Shown here: positions 1 to 5,079 of the stretch, one piece after another
Layout: each line of letters opens with the position of its first letter
Numbering within the stretch: the first letter of the stretch is position 1
NCBI GenBank assembly: GCA_030705665.1
Contig: JAUZQA010000059.1
Span: 1 to 12,280, forward strand
Direction: 5' to 3'
Source: Bacillota bacterium
GTDB lineage: Bacteria; Bacillota; Bacilli; Bacillales_B; DSM-18226
Length of the DNA: 12,280 nucleotides
The notes under the pieces: generated by a model
What the model was told of the DNA's origin: nothing
What the model saw: the letters and a program-made list of their open reading frames with translations, nothing else
Database searches by the model: none
Translations under genes and position numbers: made by a program

Positions 1-101
1 CTCAATCAACTTGGAGAAACAGCGATGAATTCCTATCGATTAAGGATTTTAAAGACCCCTCCTTCCAGTGTGGGGCAGTAAATTAACTGAATATTTTTAG
101 C
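1..101. other. Left edge, possible tail of an upstream gene
   Basis: No gene can be assigned here with confidence. On the plus strand three frames run in from the edge and stop at 26-28, 79-81 and just past 90. The shortest (ending ...LEKQR) would fit the charged coiled-coil end of a YhaH-type protein, which precedes trpP in B. subtilis, but eight residues are too few to decide. A weak hairpin (CCCC near 56-59, GGGG near 72-75) lies before the trpP promoter and could be a remnant terminator. Confidence 0.2.
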
Positions 102-130
102 TTTATCATTTTAATATAGTATGCTATAAT
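102..130 (+). promoter_or_regulatory. Sigma-A promoter of trpP, extended -10
   Basis: A perfect TATAAT (125-130) is preceded by TGC, giving an extended -10 element. A weak -35 (TTTATC, 102-107) lies 17 bp upstream. Transcription would start near 137, leaving a leader of about 80 nt that holds the TRAP-type triplets. Confidence 0.7.
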
Positions 131-187
131 ACTATCAAGTTTTTCGCTGCAGGCAATGAGTGCACTGTAGGAGAAACCAAATAAAAT

Positions 188-214
188 TAGCTTAGATAGC
201 TTAGGAGAGATGAG
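188..214 (+). promoter_or_regulatory. TRAP (MtrB) binding site over the trpP ribosome binding site
   Basis: Six (T/G)AG triplets start at 188, 193, 197, 202, 207 and 212 (TAG x4, then GAG x2). They are separated by 2 nt except for one 1-nt gap, and they end two bases before the ATG. The last ones form the Shine-Dalgarno sequence itself. Known in B. subtilis: tryptophan-bound TRAP binds such repeats in the trpP (yhaG) message and blocks translation. More triplets occur at 158, 168, 171 and 233, less regularly spaced. The inference is direct translational repression by tryptophan. Confidence 0.78.
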
Positions 215-216
215 AA

Positions 217-747
217 ATGAATACGAAGAATTTAGTTGCTCTTGCACTTTTGGTGGGAATTGGGGCAGTGTTACATGCTGTTATACCTGGAATTTTTCTT
301 GGAATGAAACCGGATATGATGCTGGCAATGATGTTTTTAGGAATTATTCTTTTTCCAGATTTTAAAAGTGTTCTGCTTTTAGGGATCGTTACTGGCTTAA
401 TTGCTGGGATTACAACAACATTCCCTGGCGGATTGATTCCAAACATTATTGATAAGATTGTCACATCTATGTTGTTCTTTGGATTATTCTTATCCTTAAA
501 TAAATTCCGTAATTCCATTGTTAGCGTTGCGATCCTAACAGCGGTTGGAACCCTTATTTCAGGAACAGCATTTTTAACATCTGCATATTTCATTGTTGGA
601 TTACCTGGTGCATTCACAGGATTATTTGCTGCTGTCGTATTACCGGCTGCAGTAATTAACACAATCGCAATGATTATTATCTATCCAATTGCTCTTTCCA
701 TTGTGAAAAGAACAAAATTAACTTCACAATCACTTGCTCAAAAGTAG
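217..747 (+). CDS. trpP: Tryptophan transporter TrpP
   Basis: TrpP is the membrane protein thought to import tryptophan in bacilli. The 176-residue product is almost wholly hydrophobic, with about five membrane segments (roughly residues 5-25, 33-47, 51-70, 80-95 and 101-165, the last stretch probably holding two). The family-typical stretches GMKPDMMLAMMFLGI (residues 29-43) and FPGGLIPNIIDKIVTS (69-84) are present. The ATG at 217 is set by the GGAGAG sequence just upstream. The gene stands alone, with its own promoter and a hairpin terminator at 781-807, and lies before hpr as in B. subtilis. It is probably controlled at translation by TRAP through the triplet repeats at 188-214. The family assignment is strong; transport itself is taken from the family. 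Confidence 0.93.
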   Translation: MNTKNLVALALLVGIGAVLHAVIPGIFLGMKPDMMLAMMFLGIILFPDFKSVLLLGIVTGLIAGITTTFPGGLIPNIIDKIVTSMLFFGLFLSLNKFRNSIVSVAILTAVGTLISGTAFLTSAYFIVGLPGAFTGLFAAVVLPAAVINTIAMIIIYPIALSIVKRTKLTSQSLAQK

Positions 748-778
748 GTACACTTGCGCTCTGCTGCTGGCTGAAACA

Positions 779-808
779 GAAAAAGAACCTTTTTCAGGTT
801 CTTTTTTT
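779..808. terminator. Bidirectional terminator between trpP and the small membrane gene
   Basis: A perfect 10-bp stem pairs 781-790 (AAAAGAACCT) with 796-805 around a 5-nt loop, followed by a T run on the plus strand. The A run before the stem gives T's on the minus strand too, so it can also serve the convergent gene ending at 817. Confidence 0.85.
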
Positions 809-816
809 ATATAAGC

Positions 817-1008
817 TTACCAAATTATCATAATTAGGATTCCAATGACCAGTAAAATTACTCCAGCACTACCTGCTGCCAAGGCTCTATTTTTCAACAC
901 TTGTTTTGGAGGATATACACCCGGTCTTAAAAACGCCAGCCCATAGTATAAAGTTGCCATAAATAATATCGCACTAACAATGAATAAAATGATTGCTGCA
1001 GTGACCAT
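817..1008 (-). CDS. Small two-helix membrane protein, unknown function
   Basis: The product is 63 residues with two predicted membrane helices, about residues 2-25 and 43-63. They are joined by a short polar loop holding the FLRPGVYPPKQ segment and a positive KNR patch, so both ends probably lie on the same side of the membrane. I chose the ATG at 1008 because GGGAGG (1016-1021) sits 7 nt before it. An in-frame TTG at 1014 is only 1 nt from that site and is unlikely. The gene is convergent with trpP and shares its terminator. I do not recognise the family; small conserved Bacillus proteins of this type are usually annotated as hypothetical. Confidence 0.7.
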   Translation of the reverse strand: MVTAAIILFIVSAILFMATLYYGLAFLRPGVYPPKQVLKNRALAAGSAGVILLVIGILIMIIW

Positions 1009-1255
1009 TGGCAAACCTCCCTTACTTTAAGAAGCTGTTCTCCCATTTATATGTGTTTTTATGTCTTCTTATGAGTAAAGGAGTTAAAGAATGTGCTAAA
1101 AACCGTTAATTTCCAATGTCTGAATATTAAATGTTAACAAAACTTTCAAAAAAAGTGGAAATATTCGAGAAAACTATTTATTATTAAATTGATAACTAAT
1201 ATATTTTTTAAATACATCCATTATATAAACAACTTTTAAAACTTAACATAGGATG

Positions 1256-1270
1256 TTTTAGTGACTAAAA
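1256..1270. repeat. Perfect 7-1-7 palindrome, possible operator
   Basis: TTTTAGT-G-ACTAAAA is a perfect inverted repeat of 7 bp around one base. It lies 30 bp upstream of the hpr -35 region. The 7-1-7 form is that of Fur/PerR-class operators, but the bases do not match their consensus (TGATAAT or TTATAAT half sites). Chance is possible in such AT-rich DNA. Confidence 0.35.
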
Positions 1271-1300
1271 TAATTTCTAAAAATTTTGTAAATTAACATC

Positions 1301-1329
1301 TTTATTAATCTTTGTTTTATTGGCATAAT
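1301..1329 (+). promoter_or_regulatory. Likely sigma-A promoter of hpr
   Basis: TGG-CATAAT (1321-1329) forms an extended -10 element. The -35 (TTTATT, 1301-1306, 17-bp spacing) is weak. The start of transcription would be near 1336, about 30 nt before the hpr ATG. Confidence 0.5.
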
Positions 1330-1365
1330 ATTAATAGAGAAATAAAAAAGTAGGTGAAATTGGGG

Positions 1366-1941
1366 ATGGCTGAAAAACAATATTCCATGAAAGAAGCGAT
1401 GCTATTTAGCCAACGAATTGCACAGTTAAGTAAAGCATTGTGGAAATCAATTGAGAAGGATTGGCAGCAGTGGATCAAACCTTTTGATCTAAACATTAAT
1501 GAACATCATATCCTATGGATTGCGTACCATTTACATGGTGCTTCAATCTCAGACGTTGCAAAATTTGGTGTTATGCATGTATCCACAGCATTCAATTTTT
1601 CAAAAAAATTAGAGGAGAGAGGCTTGCTTAAATTTTCTAAAAAAGAAAATGATAAACGCAATACGTATATTGAACTTACTCCTGAAGGTGAAGACATCTT
1701 ATTGCGGTTAATGGAAACCTATAATCCCGAGACCAATTCGGTGTTATCTGGAGCATTACCGCTAAAGGAACTTTATGGAAAGTTCCCTGATATTATTGAA
1801 ATGATGGCAATCGTCCGCAATATTTACGGTGATGACTTCATGGAAATTTTCGAAAAGTCATTCAATAATGTTGAAAGTGAATTTACAGAGGAAGATGGCA
1901 AGCTTGTAAAAACTCAGAACTCCGAGCAAGAATTAGTGTAA
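1366..1941 (+). CDS. hpr: Transition-state regulator Hpr (ScoC)
   Basis: Hpr/ScoC is a MarR-family dimeric repressor. In B. subtilis it holds down extracellular protease genes (aprE, nprE), peptide transport operons and sporulation genes during growth. The 191-residue product closely resembles it: the segments [16 protein letters not shown] (21-36), [12 protein letters not shown] (43-54), [19 protein letters not shown] (68-86) and NDKRNTY (95-101) are typical. The winged helix spans about residues 44-110, with recognition helix 70-81 and the wing around 90-102; the C-terminal acidic tail is variable in the family. The ATG at 1366 is preferred because AGGTGA (1352-1357) lies 8 nt upstream; the in-frame GTG at 1354 has no ribosome binding site. 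Its neighbours trpP and yhaI are the same as in B. subtilis. Confidence 0.95.
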   Translation: MAEKQYSMKEAMLFSQRIAQLSKALWKSIEKDWQQWIKPFDLNINEHHILWIAYHLHGASISDVAKFGVMHVSTAFNFSKKLEERGLLKFSKKENDKRNTYIELTPEGEDILLRLMETYNPETNSVLSGALPLKELYGKFPDIIEMMAIVRNIYGDDFMEIFEKSFNNVESEFTEEDGKLVKTQNSEQELV

Positions 1942-1944
1942 AGG

Positions 1945-2280
1945 TTAAATGTATTTCTTGAATTCAAGCATGAGCGACTCAAATAAATTCTGGCTAAGGC
2001 AGGCTTGTATCACTTCTTCTGGTTGGAAAGTAAGTGGTAAGGAAGTAGAAAACTCATCAAAAAGCGGACTAAAATAGACAAAACCTTCCGCTTTTTGTTC
2101 TTCCATCTTTTTGCACAGTTCTTCACAAAATTTGAAGAAGTTTTTTACTTCCTGCTCTGAAATCCCTTTTTCAATAATTAGTTTATTAAATTCCAACTTT
2201 GGATTGTTTACTAACTTTAATAATAGTTTTTGATGATACTCCAACAGCCGGATTCGTTTCAAAAGCTCACGTTCATCCAT
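1945..2280 (-). CDS. yhaI: YhaI-like DUF1878 protein
   Basis: This small soluble 111-residue protein has no signal peptide or membrane segment. It begins with a charged helical stretch (ERELLKRIRLLEYHQKLLLK), followed by a conserved-looking block (LIIEKGISEQEVKNFFKFCEEL) and the segment EEQKAEGFVYFSPLF, a pattern shared with B. subtilis YhaI (DUF1878, function unknown). The start is supported by GAGG 7 nt upstream. It is convergent with hpr, with only 3 bp between the two stop codons and no terminator there. Position and sequence pattern support the name; no biochemical role can be given. Confidence 0.8.
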   Translation of the reverse strand: MDERELLKRIRLLEYHQKLLLKLVNNPKLEFNKLIIEKGISEQEVKNFFKFCEELCKKMEEQKAEGFVYFSPLFDEFSTSLPLTFQPEEVIQACLSQNLFESLMLEFKKYI

Positions 2281-2624
2281 AATACAACCTCATTTCAGAC
2301 CTTTTCCATATTATAATTCATTATTCACCTAAACATTATAGAGGTAAACGATTTTTTCAAGAGAAGCTTTTTATTGAATTTTCTTTAAAAGTGGGTGATT
2401 CTCGCTTACCATTTTCTCACATTTACACCTTATAATTCTACTAATTTTACGTTTAAATCTATTTACGCTATCTTTTTTTATTTATTTTTGTTATCGTAGT
2501 ATTCATGAAGTTAGTGGCGGGTCTTTTTTTAATATTAAAAGATCCTCTCCCATTATTTCTTTGTGCATATAAAGAAATAAATCCCATAATATAAATTATT
2601 TTTACACAAGGGAGGGAATCTTTG
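2281..2624. other. AT-rich divergent spacer with inverted repeats
   Basis: I see no gene in this spacer of about 340 bp between yhaI (minus) and the next small gene (plus). Two TATAAT hexamers on the minus strand (2310-2315 and 2335-2340) are candidate -10 elements for yhaI, both without a good -35. At 2519-2545 an imperfect repeat contains the 14-bp palindrome TTTTAATATTAAAA (2527-2540). A perfect 10-bp inverted repeat lies at 2553-2580. CATAATATA at 2585-2593 may be a -10 element for the small gene at 2625. Confidence 0.5.
2553..2580. repeat. Perfect 10-bp inverted repeat before a small membrane gene
   Basis: TTATTTCTTT (2553-2562) and AAAGAAATAA (2571-2580) are exact inverted copies around an 8-nt loop. 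No T run follows on either strand, so it is not a typical terminator. It ends 5 bp before the possible -10 element CATAATATA, where an operator or a leader hairpin could sit. Confidence 0.6.
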
Positions 2625-2804
2625 ATGATCTCCATTTTTATTGTGATGGCTGTTGTCATTCTTTACTATGTGAACAAAATGACAAACTCTTTATGTATCC
2701 AAAAGGAAATCCCTGAAGAACGGCAAAATAAAGTGTTTAGAACAATAAATATTTTAATTACCATCCTTCTTGTCTCCACCTATATGGAAAATTTGTTTAC
2801 GTAA
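2625..2804 (+). CDS. Small membrane protein, unknown function
   Basis: The product is 59 residues with two hydrophobic segments (about residues 2-17 and 42-54) joined by a polar loop with the charged stretch KEIPEERQNK. A strong ribosome binding site (AAGGGAGGG, 2608-2616) precedes it. The ATG at 2625 sits 9 nt after GGAGG; an in-frame TTG at 2622 is a possible alternative start. The hairpin at 2815-2844 follows the stop closely. CATAATATA upstream matches the sigma-K -10 pattern CATANNNTA, which would point to late sporulation, but a match in AT-rich DNA is weak evidence. I do not recognise the family. Confidence 0.65.
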   Translation: MISIFIVMAVVILYYVNKMTNSLCIQKEIPEERQNKVFRTINILITILLVSTYMENLFT

Positions 2805-2814
2805 ATGGAAGAGA

Positions 2815-2844
2815 AAAAGCGCTGAGATCATCCTCACCGCTTTT
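2815..2844. terminator. Hairpin terminator between two convergent small genes
   Basis: AAAAGCG (2815-2821) pairs with CGCTTTT (2838-2844), and an inner TGA/TCA pair (2823-2825 with 2834-2836) extends the stem past a C-C mismatch. The A run on one side and T run on the other allow use in both directions: for the plus gene ending at 2804 and the minus gene ending at 2863. Confidence 0.65.
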
Positions 2845-2862
2845 CCTGATTGGAAACTCAGA

Positions 2863-2952
2863 TTAATAAACCCAAGAAGCTCCGATAATGATCAATAAGA
2901 TAAAGAGGACAACAATTAATGCAAATCCTCCTCCAGCGTAACCACCAGACAT
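2863..2952 (-). CDS. YjcZ-family sporulation peptide
   Basis: This 29-residue peptide starts MSGGYAGGGFALIVVLFILL and ends IIIGASWVY. The Gly/Tyr-rich head followed by one FALIVVLFILLIIIG membrane segment is the signature of the YjcZ family of very short sporulation proteins in bacilli, often missed by gene callers because of their size. A near-ideal ribosome binding site (AAGGAGGTGG, 2957-2966) supports translation, with GGAGG 7 nt before the ATG. Upstream, CATATGATA on the minus strand (2977-2985) matches a mother-cell -10 pattern (CATANNNTA), though I found no clear -35 partner. The role is unknown beyond the link of the family to spores. Confidence 0.85.
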   Translation of the reverse strand: MSGGYAGGGFALIVVLFILLIIIGASWVY

Positions 2953-2997
2953 AATTCCACCTCCTTATCTTTTTTTTATCATATGTATTTCCTAAAA

Positions 2998-3022
2998 AAT
3001 TGGGATGGGTTAGTACCCAATT
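2998..3022. repeat. Inverted repeat between yjcZ-like gene and prsA
   Basis: AATTGGG (2998-3004) and CCCAATT (3016-3022) are exact inverted copies; inside them GGGT/ACCC (3007-3010 and 3015-3018) gives an alternative stem. It lies in the divergent control region, 56 bp upstream of the prsA -35. It may be an operator or chance. Confidence 0.4.
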
Positions 3023-3077
3023 ATCTCTAATCCGAGTATTTTTCCATAAAAAGTACTACATAAATATGGTATATCTT

Positions 3078-3106
3078 TTTGCAGTCACTAAGGTTTATGT
3101 TATAGT
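3078..3106 (+). promoter_or_regulatory. Sigma-A promoter of prsA
   Basis: The -35 TTTGCA (3078-3083) and -10 TATAGT (3101-3106) are 17 bp apart, and TGT directly before the -10 makes it an extended -10 promoter. Transcription would start near 3113, about 40 nt before the ATG. Confidence 0.7.
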
Positions 3107-3151
3107 AAAAATTGTATTGTAATCGAATATATACTTAGGAGAGATTTGTTG

Positions 3152-4084
3152 ATGAAAAAATGGATATTAGCTCTCACTTTAACGAGTGGAGTACTAGCCT
3201 TAAGTGCATGTAGTGCTTCTTCAAGCAGCGACGTTGCACAAAGCAGTGCAGGCAATGTTACGAAGGACGAGCTTTATACGATGATGAAAGATAAGATTGG
3301 GACTCAAGCCTTACAGCAGCTTCTTTATGAAAAGGTTCTTTCAAAAAAGTATACTGTTACTGACAAGGAGCTTAACGCTAAGGTATCCCAGCTTAAAACT
3401 GATCTAGGGTCAAACTTCCAAATGGCCTTAGCTCAATATGGATATAAAGATGAGAATGACCTTAAGACAACAATGAAAGTCGGCATGCTCCAGGAAAAAG
3501 CAGCCATGCAGGATGTAAAGGTTACGGATAAAGAATTAAAGGATTATTACAATAACTATAAGCCTGATATCAAGGCAAGACATATTCTTGTGGCTGATGA
3601 GGCTACTGCCAATGATGTAAAGAAACAACTTGATGCTGGGGCAAAATTTGAGGATTTGGCTAAAAAGTATTCAACAGATACAGGTACAAAAGATAAAGGC
3701 GGCGATCTTGGCTGGTTTGGAACCGGCAAGATGGATCCTGACTTTGAAAAGGCTGCATTTGCTCTTAAAGTGAACGAAATCAGCGCACCAGTTAAAACAC
3801 AATATGGCTATCATATTATTCAAAAAACTGGCGAGAAACCGAAGAAATCCTATGATGCAATGAAAAAGGATATCATCACCGCTGTTAAACAGTCTAAGCT
3901 TACGAATGATGTTATTAATGCAAGAATGCAAAAAGAACTCAAAGCTGCTAACGTAAAAATTGATGACTCAGCACTAAAAGATGCACTTAACCCTTCTTCC
4001 TCTACCGGAAGTACAACAGGCGGAGCTACTGGTGGAACTACTGGTGGAACTACTGGTACTACCGGGGTTACTACTGGACAATAA
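3152..4084 (+). CDS. prsA: Foldase lipoprotein PrsA
   Basis: PrsA is a membrane-anchored peptidyl-prolyl isomerase outside the cytoplasmic membrane that helps exported proteins fold; it is essential in B. subtilis. The 310-residue product has a lipoprotein signal (residues 1-19) ending in the lipobox LSAC with Cys20 as lipid site, an N-terminal chaperone region (about 35-135), a parvulin domain (about 141-226, from KARHIL to GYHIIQ) and a C-terminal helical part. The last 28 or so residues are a Thr/Gly/Ser repeat tail, absent from shorter family members (B. subtilis, about 292 aa). The ATG at 3152 is preferred over in-frame TTGs at 3146 and 3149, as AGGAGA (3137-3142) gives suitable spacing and MKKW begins a normal signal. 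It is a single gene with its own promoter, and it lies near hpr as in B. subtilis. Confidence 0.96.
   Translation: MKKWILALTLTSGVLALSACSASSSSDVAQSSAGNVTKDELYTMMKDKIGTQALQQLLYEKVLSKKYTVTDKELNAKVSQLKTDLGSNFQMALAQYGYKDENDLKTTMKVGMLQEKAAMQDVKVTDKELKDYYNNYKPDIKARHILVADEATANDVKKQLDAGAKFEDLAKKYSTDTGTKDKGGDLGWFGTGKMDPDFEKAAFALKVNEISAPVKTQYGYHIIQKTGEKPKKSYDAMKKDIITAVKQSKLTNDVINARMQKELKAANVKIDDSALKDALNPSSSTGSTTGGATGGTTGGTTGTTGVTTGQ
4016..4078 (+). repeat. 12-bp tandem repeats in the prsA tail
   Basis: GGTGGAACTACT occurs twice in direct succession (4031-4042 and 4043-4054), flanked by degenerate copies. It encodes a TTGG-type Gly/Thr tail. Tandem DNA repeats of this kind can change length by slippage without shifting the frame. 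Confidence 0.7.
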
Positions 4085-4096
4085 TAAAAACTAAGC

Positions 4097-4153
4097 AAAT
4101 GAATAAAAAACTACACCTCCCATTGCAGGGCGGTGTAGTTTTTTTATTCATTT
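4097..4153. terminator. Large bidirectional terminator shared by prsA and the surface-protein operon
   Basis: A nearly perfect inverted repeat pairs 4097-4117 with 4132-4153 and differs by one extra base in an A/T run. The core stem CTACACC/GGTGTAG is followed by a short CCC/GGG inner stem and a 6-nt loop. T runs follow the core stem in both directions. It closes prsA on the plus strand and the seven-gene minus-strand operon, whose last stop codon (4152-4154) lies inside the outer arm. Confidence 0.93.
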
Positions 4154-5036
4154 AGGCCTGATGTTTTCGGTTACGCAAAGATATGATAAACCCACCAGCA
4201 ATAAACAAAATGCCAATAACCAGCATGTTAAACATGTTAGTAGCTGTATTTGGAAGTTTTTCTCCTGCTTTAACTGTATTTTGATTTGAGGCAACTGTTG
4301 TTGTTTCAGGTTTTACTATCGTTTGTGCTGCAGGTTGAGTACTGGAAGTTGTCCCAGTGCTTGTAGTAGTATTGGTTCCAGCGTTTGTGTTTGTGTTTGT
4401 ATCTGGTGTTCCATTACTTGTAACAGTGCTTGTTGATCCATTATTTGTGTCAGTACCAGTTGTACCATTGTTTGTATCTGTACCTGTTGTTCCGCTACTT
4501 GTATCTGTGCCTGTACTTGTACCATTACCTGCTGGCGTTGTCGTATCAGCACTTACAGTAAACTTCGTATATTGAGTACCTCCTGTTAATTTAACCCCAT
4601 TGTTAGCTATAAGATTGCCATCTATTGATATTGTATACTGCTCCCCTGGATTTAAAGCTTTGTCAGGCTGGATAAAGATATTGCGCTTTTCCGCATCATA
4701 TGTTGCATTATCGTTATAAATCTGCCAGACAGTAATTGAAACGTTATTTCCATTCGAATCCATAAGTTTTATTAAATCCTTATTTTTAGACCAAACAGTC
4801 GACCCTGCAACATTTAGGCTAAATTGAAGTTCGATTGTGGGATTGACGCCAATATTACTGCTCTTAGTAACATCATCCCCCGGTGTTGAGACATTATCTG
4901 TAATAGTCGTCAAATATGCCCCAAGGTAATTTAGAGGATTACTCCCGCCTCCGCTTGCTGCAAATGCATTCAGATAAGTACCCAAAAATAAAACTAAAAT
5001 CATTGCTCCAGTAAAAAGACTCTTGAATATTTTCAT
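4152..5036 (-). CDS. Sortase-anchored Ig-like surface protein with LPNTA signal
   Basis: The 294-residue product has a signal peptide (residues 1-26, ending AFA), a GGGSNPL start of the mature chain, one Ig-like domain of the Big_5/SbsA type (about 38-162), a long Thr/Asn/Gly/Ser linker (about 163-255) and a C-terminal sorting signal: LPNTA (261-265), a hydrophobic helix and the positive tail RNRKHQA. Family knowledge: LPNTA is the signal used by class D sortases (SrtC of Bacillus anthracis) rather than the housekeeping LPxTG type, so wall attachment possibly tied to sporulation is inferred. The Ig-like domain resembles that of the preceding gene (5080-6015), from which it is 43 bp away. GAGG lies 8 nt before the ATG. 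It is the last gene of the ABC-transporter operon, so a surface capture role is likely; the ligand is unknown. The mature chain has no cysteine. Confidence 0.85.
   Translation of the reverse strand: MKIFKSLFTGAMILVLFLGTYLNAFAASGGGSNPLNYLGAYLTTITDNVSTPGDDVTKSSNIGVNPTIELQFSLNVAGSTVWSKNKDLIKLMDSNGNNVSITVWQIYNDNATYDAEKRNIFIQPDKALNPGEQYTISIDGNLIANNGVKLTGGTQYTKFTVSADTTTPAGNGTSTGTDTSSGTTGTDTNNGTTGTDTNNGSTSTVTSNGTPDTNTNTNAGTNTTTSTGTTSSTQPAAQTIVKPETTTVASNQNTVKAGEKLPNTATNMFNMLVIGILFIAGGFIISLRNRKHQA
4407..4514 (-). repeat. 27-bp tandem repeats in the linker of the LPNTA protein
   Basis: Residues 175-210 are four 9-residue units: TGTDTSSGT, TGTDTNNGT, TGTDTNNGS and TSTVTSNGT. The DNA repeats with a 27-bp period and is less conserved than the protein. 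The number of units could vary between strains and set the distance from the wall. Confidence 0.75.
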
Positions 5037-5079
5037 AATGGTTTCCTCTCTGCCTTATATTTTTTAAGTTGCTGTTTAA

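Larger units (their letters stand above)
1009..1365. other. AT-rich divergent control region upstream of hpr
   Basis: This spacer of about 350 bp separates the small membrane gene (minus strand) from hpr (plus strand). It holds no convincing gene. It contains the ribosome binding site of the minus-strand gene (1016-1021), a perfect 7-1-7 palindrome at 1256-1270 and the hpr promoter at 1301-1329. Its very high A+T content and length fit a promoter that responds to several regulators, as known for hpr in B. subtilis, but I cannot assign specific binding sites. Confidence 0.6.

Noticed and set aside
201..662. Long open frame on the minus strand opposite trpP
   Set aside because: It is a shadow of trpP: its sequence is low in plausible structure, it has no ribosome binding site, and trpP is clearly the real gene.
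1957..1968. 12-bp palindrome CTTGAATTCAAG at the end of yhaI
   Set aside because: It lies within the coding sequence, has no T run and no spacer, and is probably chance.
4316..4552. Gln-rich and Val-rich open frames over the linker of the LPNTA protein
   Set aside because: They are other-frame readings of the 27-bp Thr/Asn/Gly repeats; such repeats stay open in several frames.
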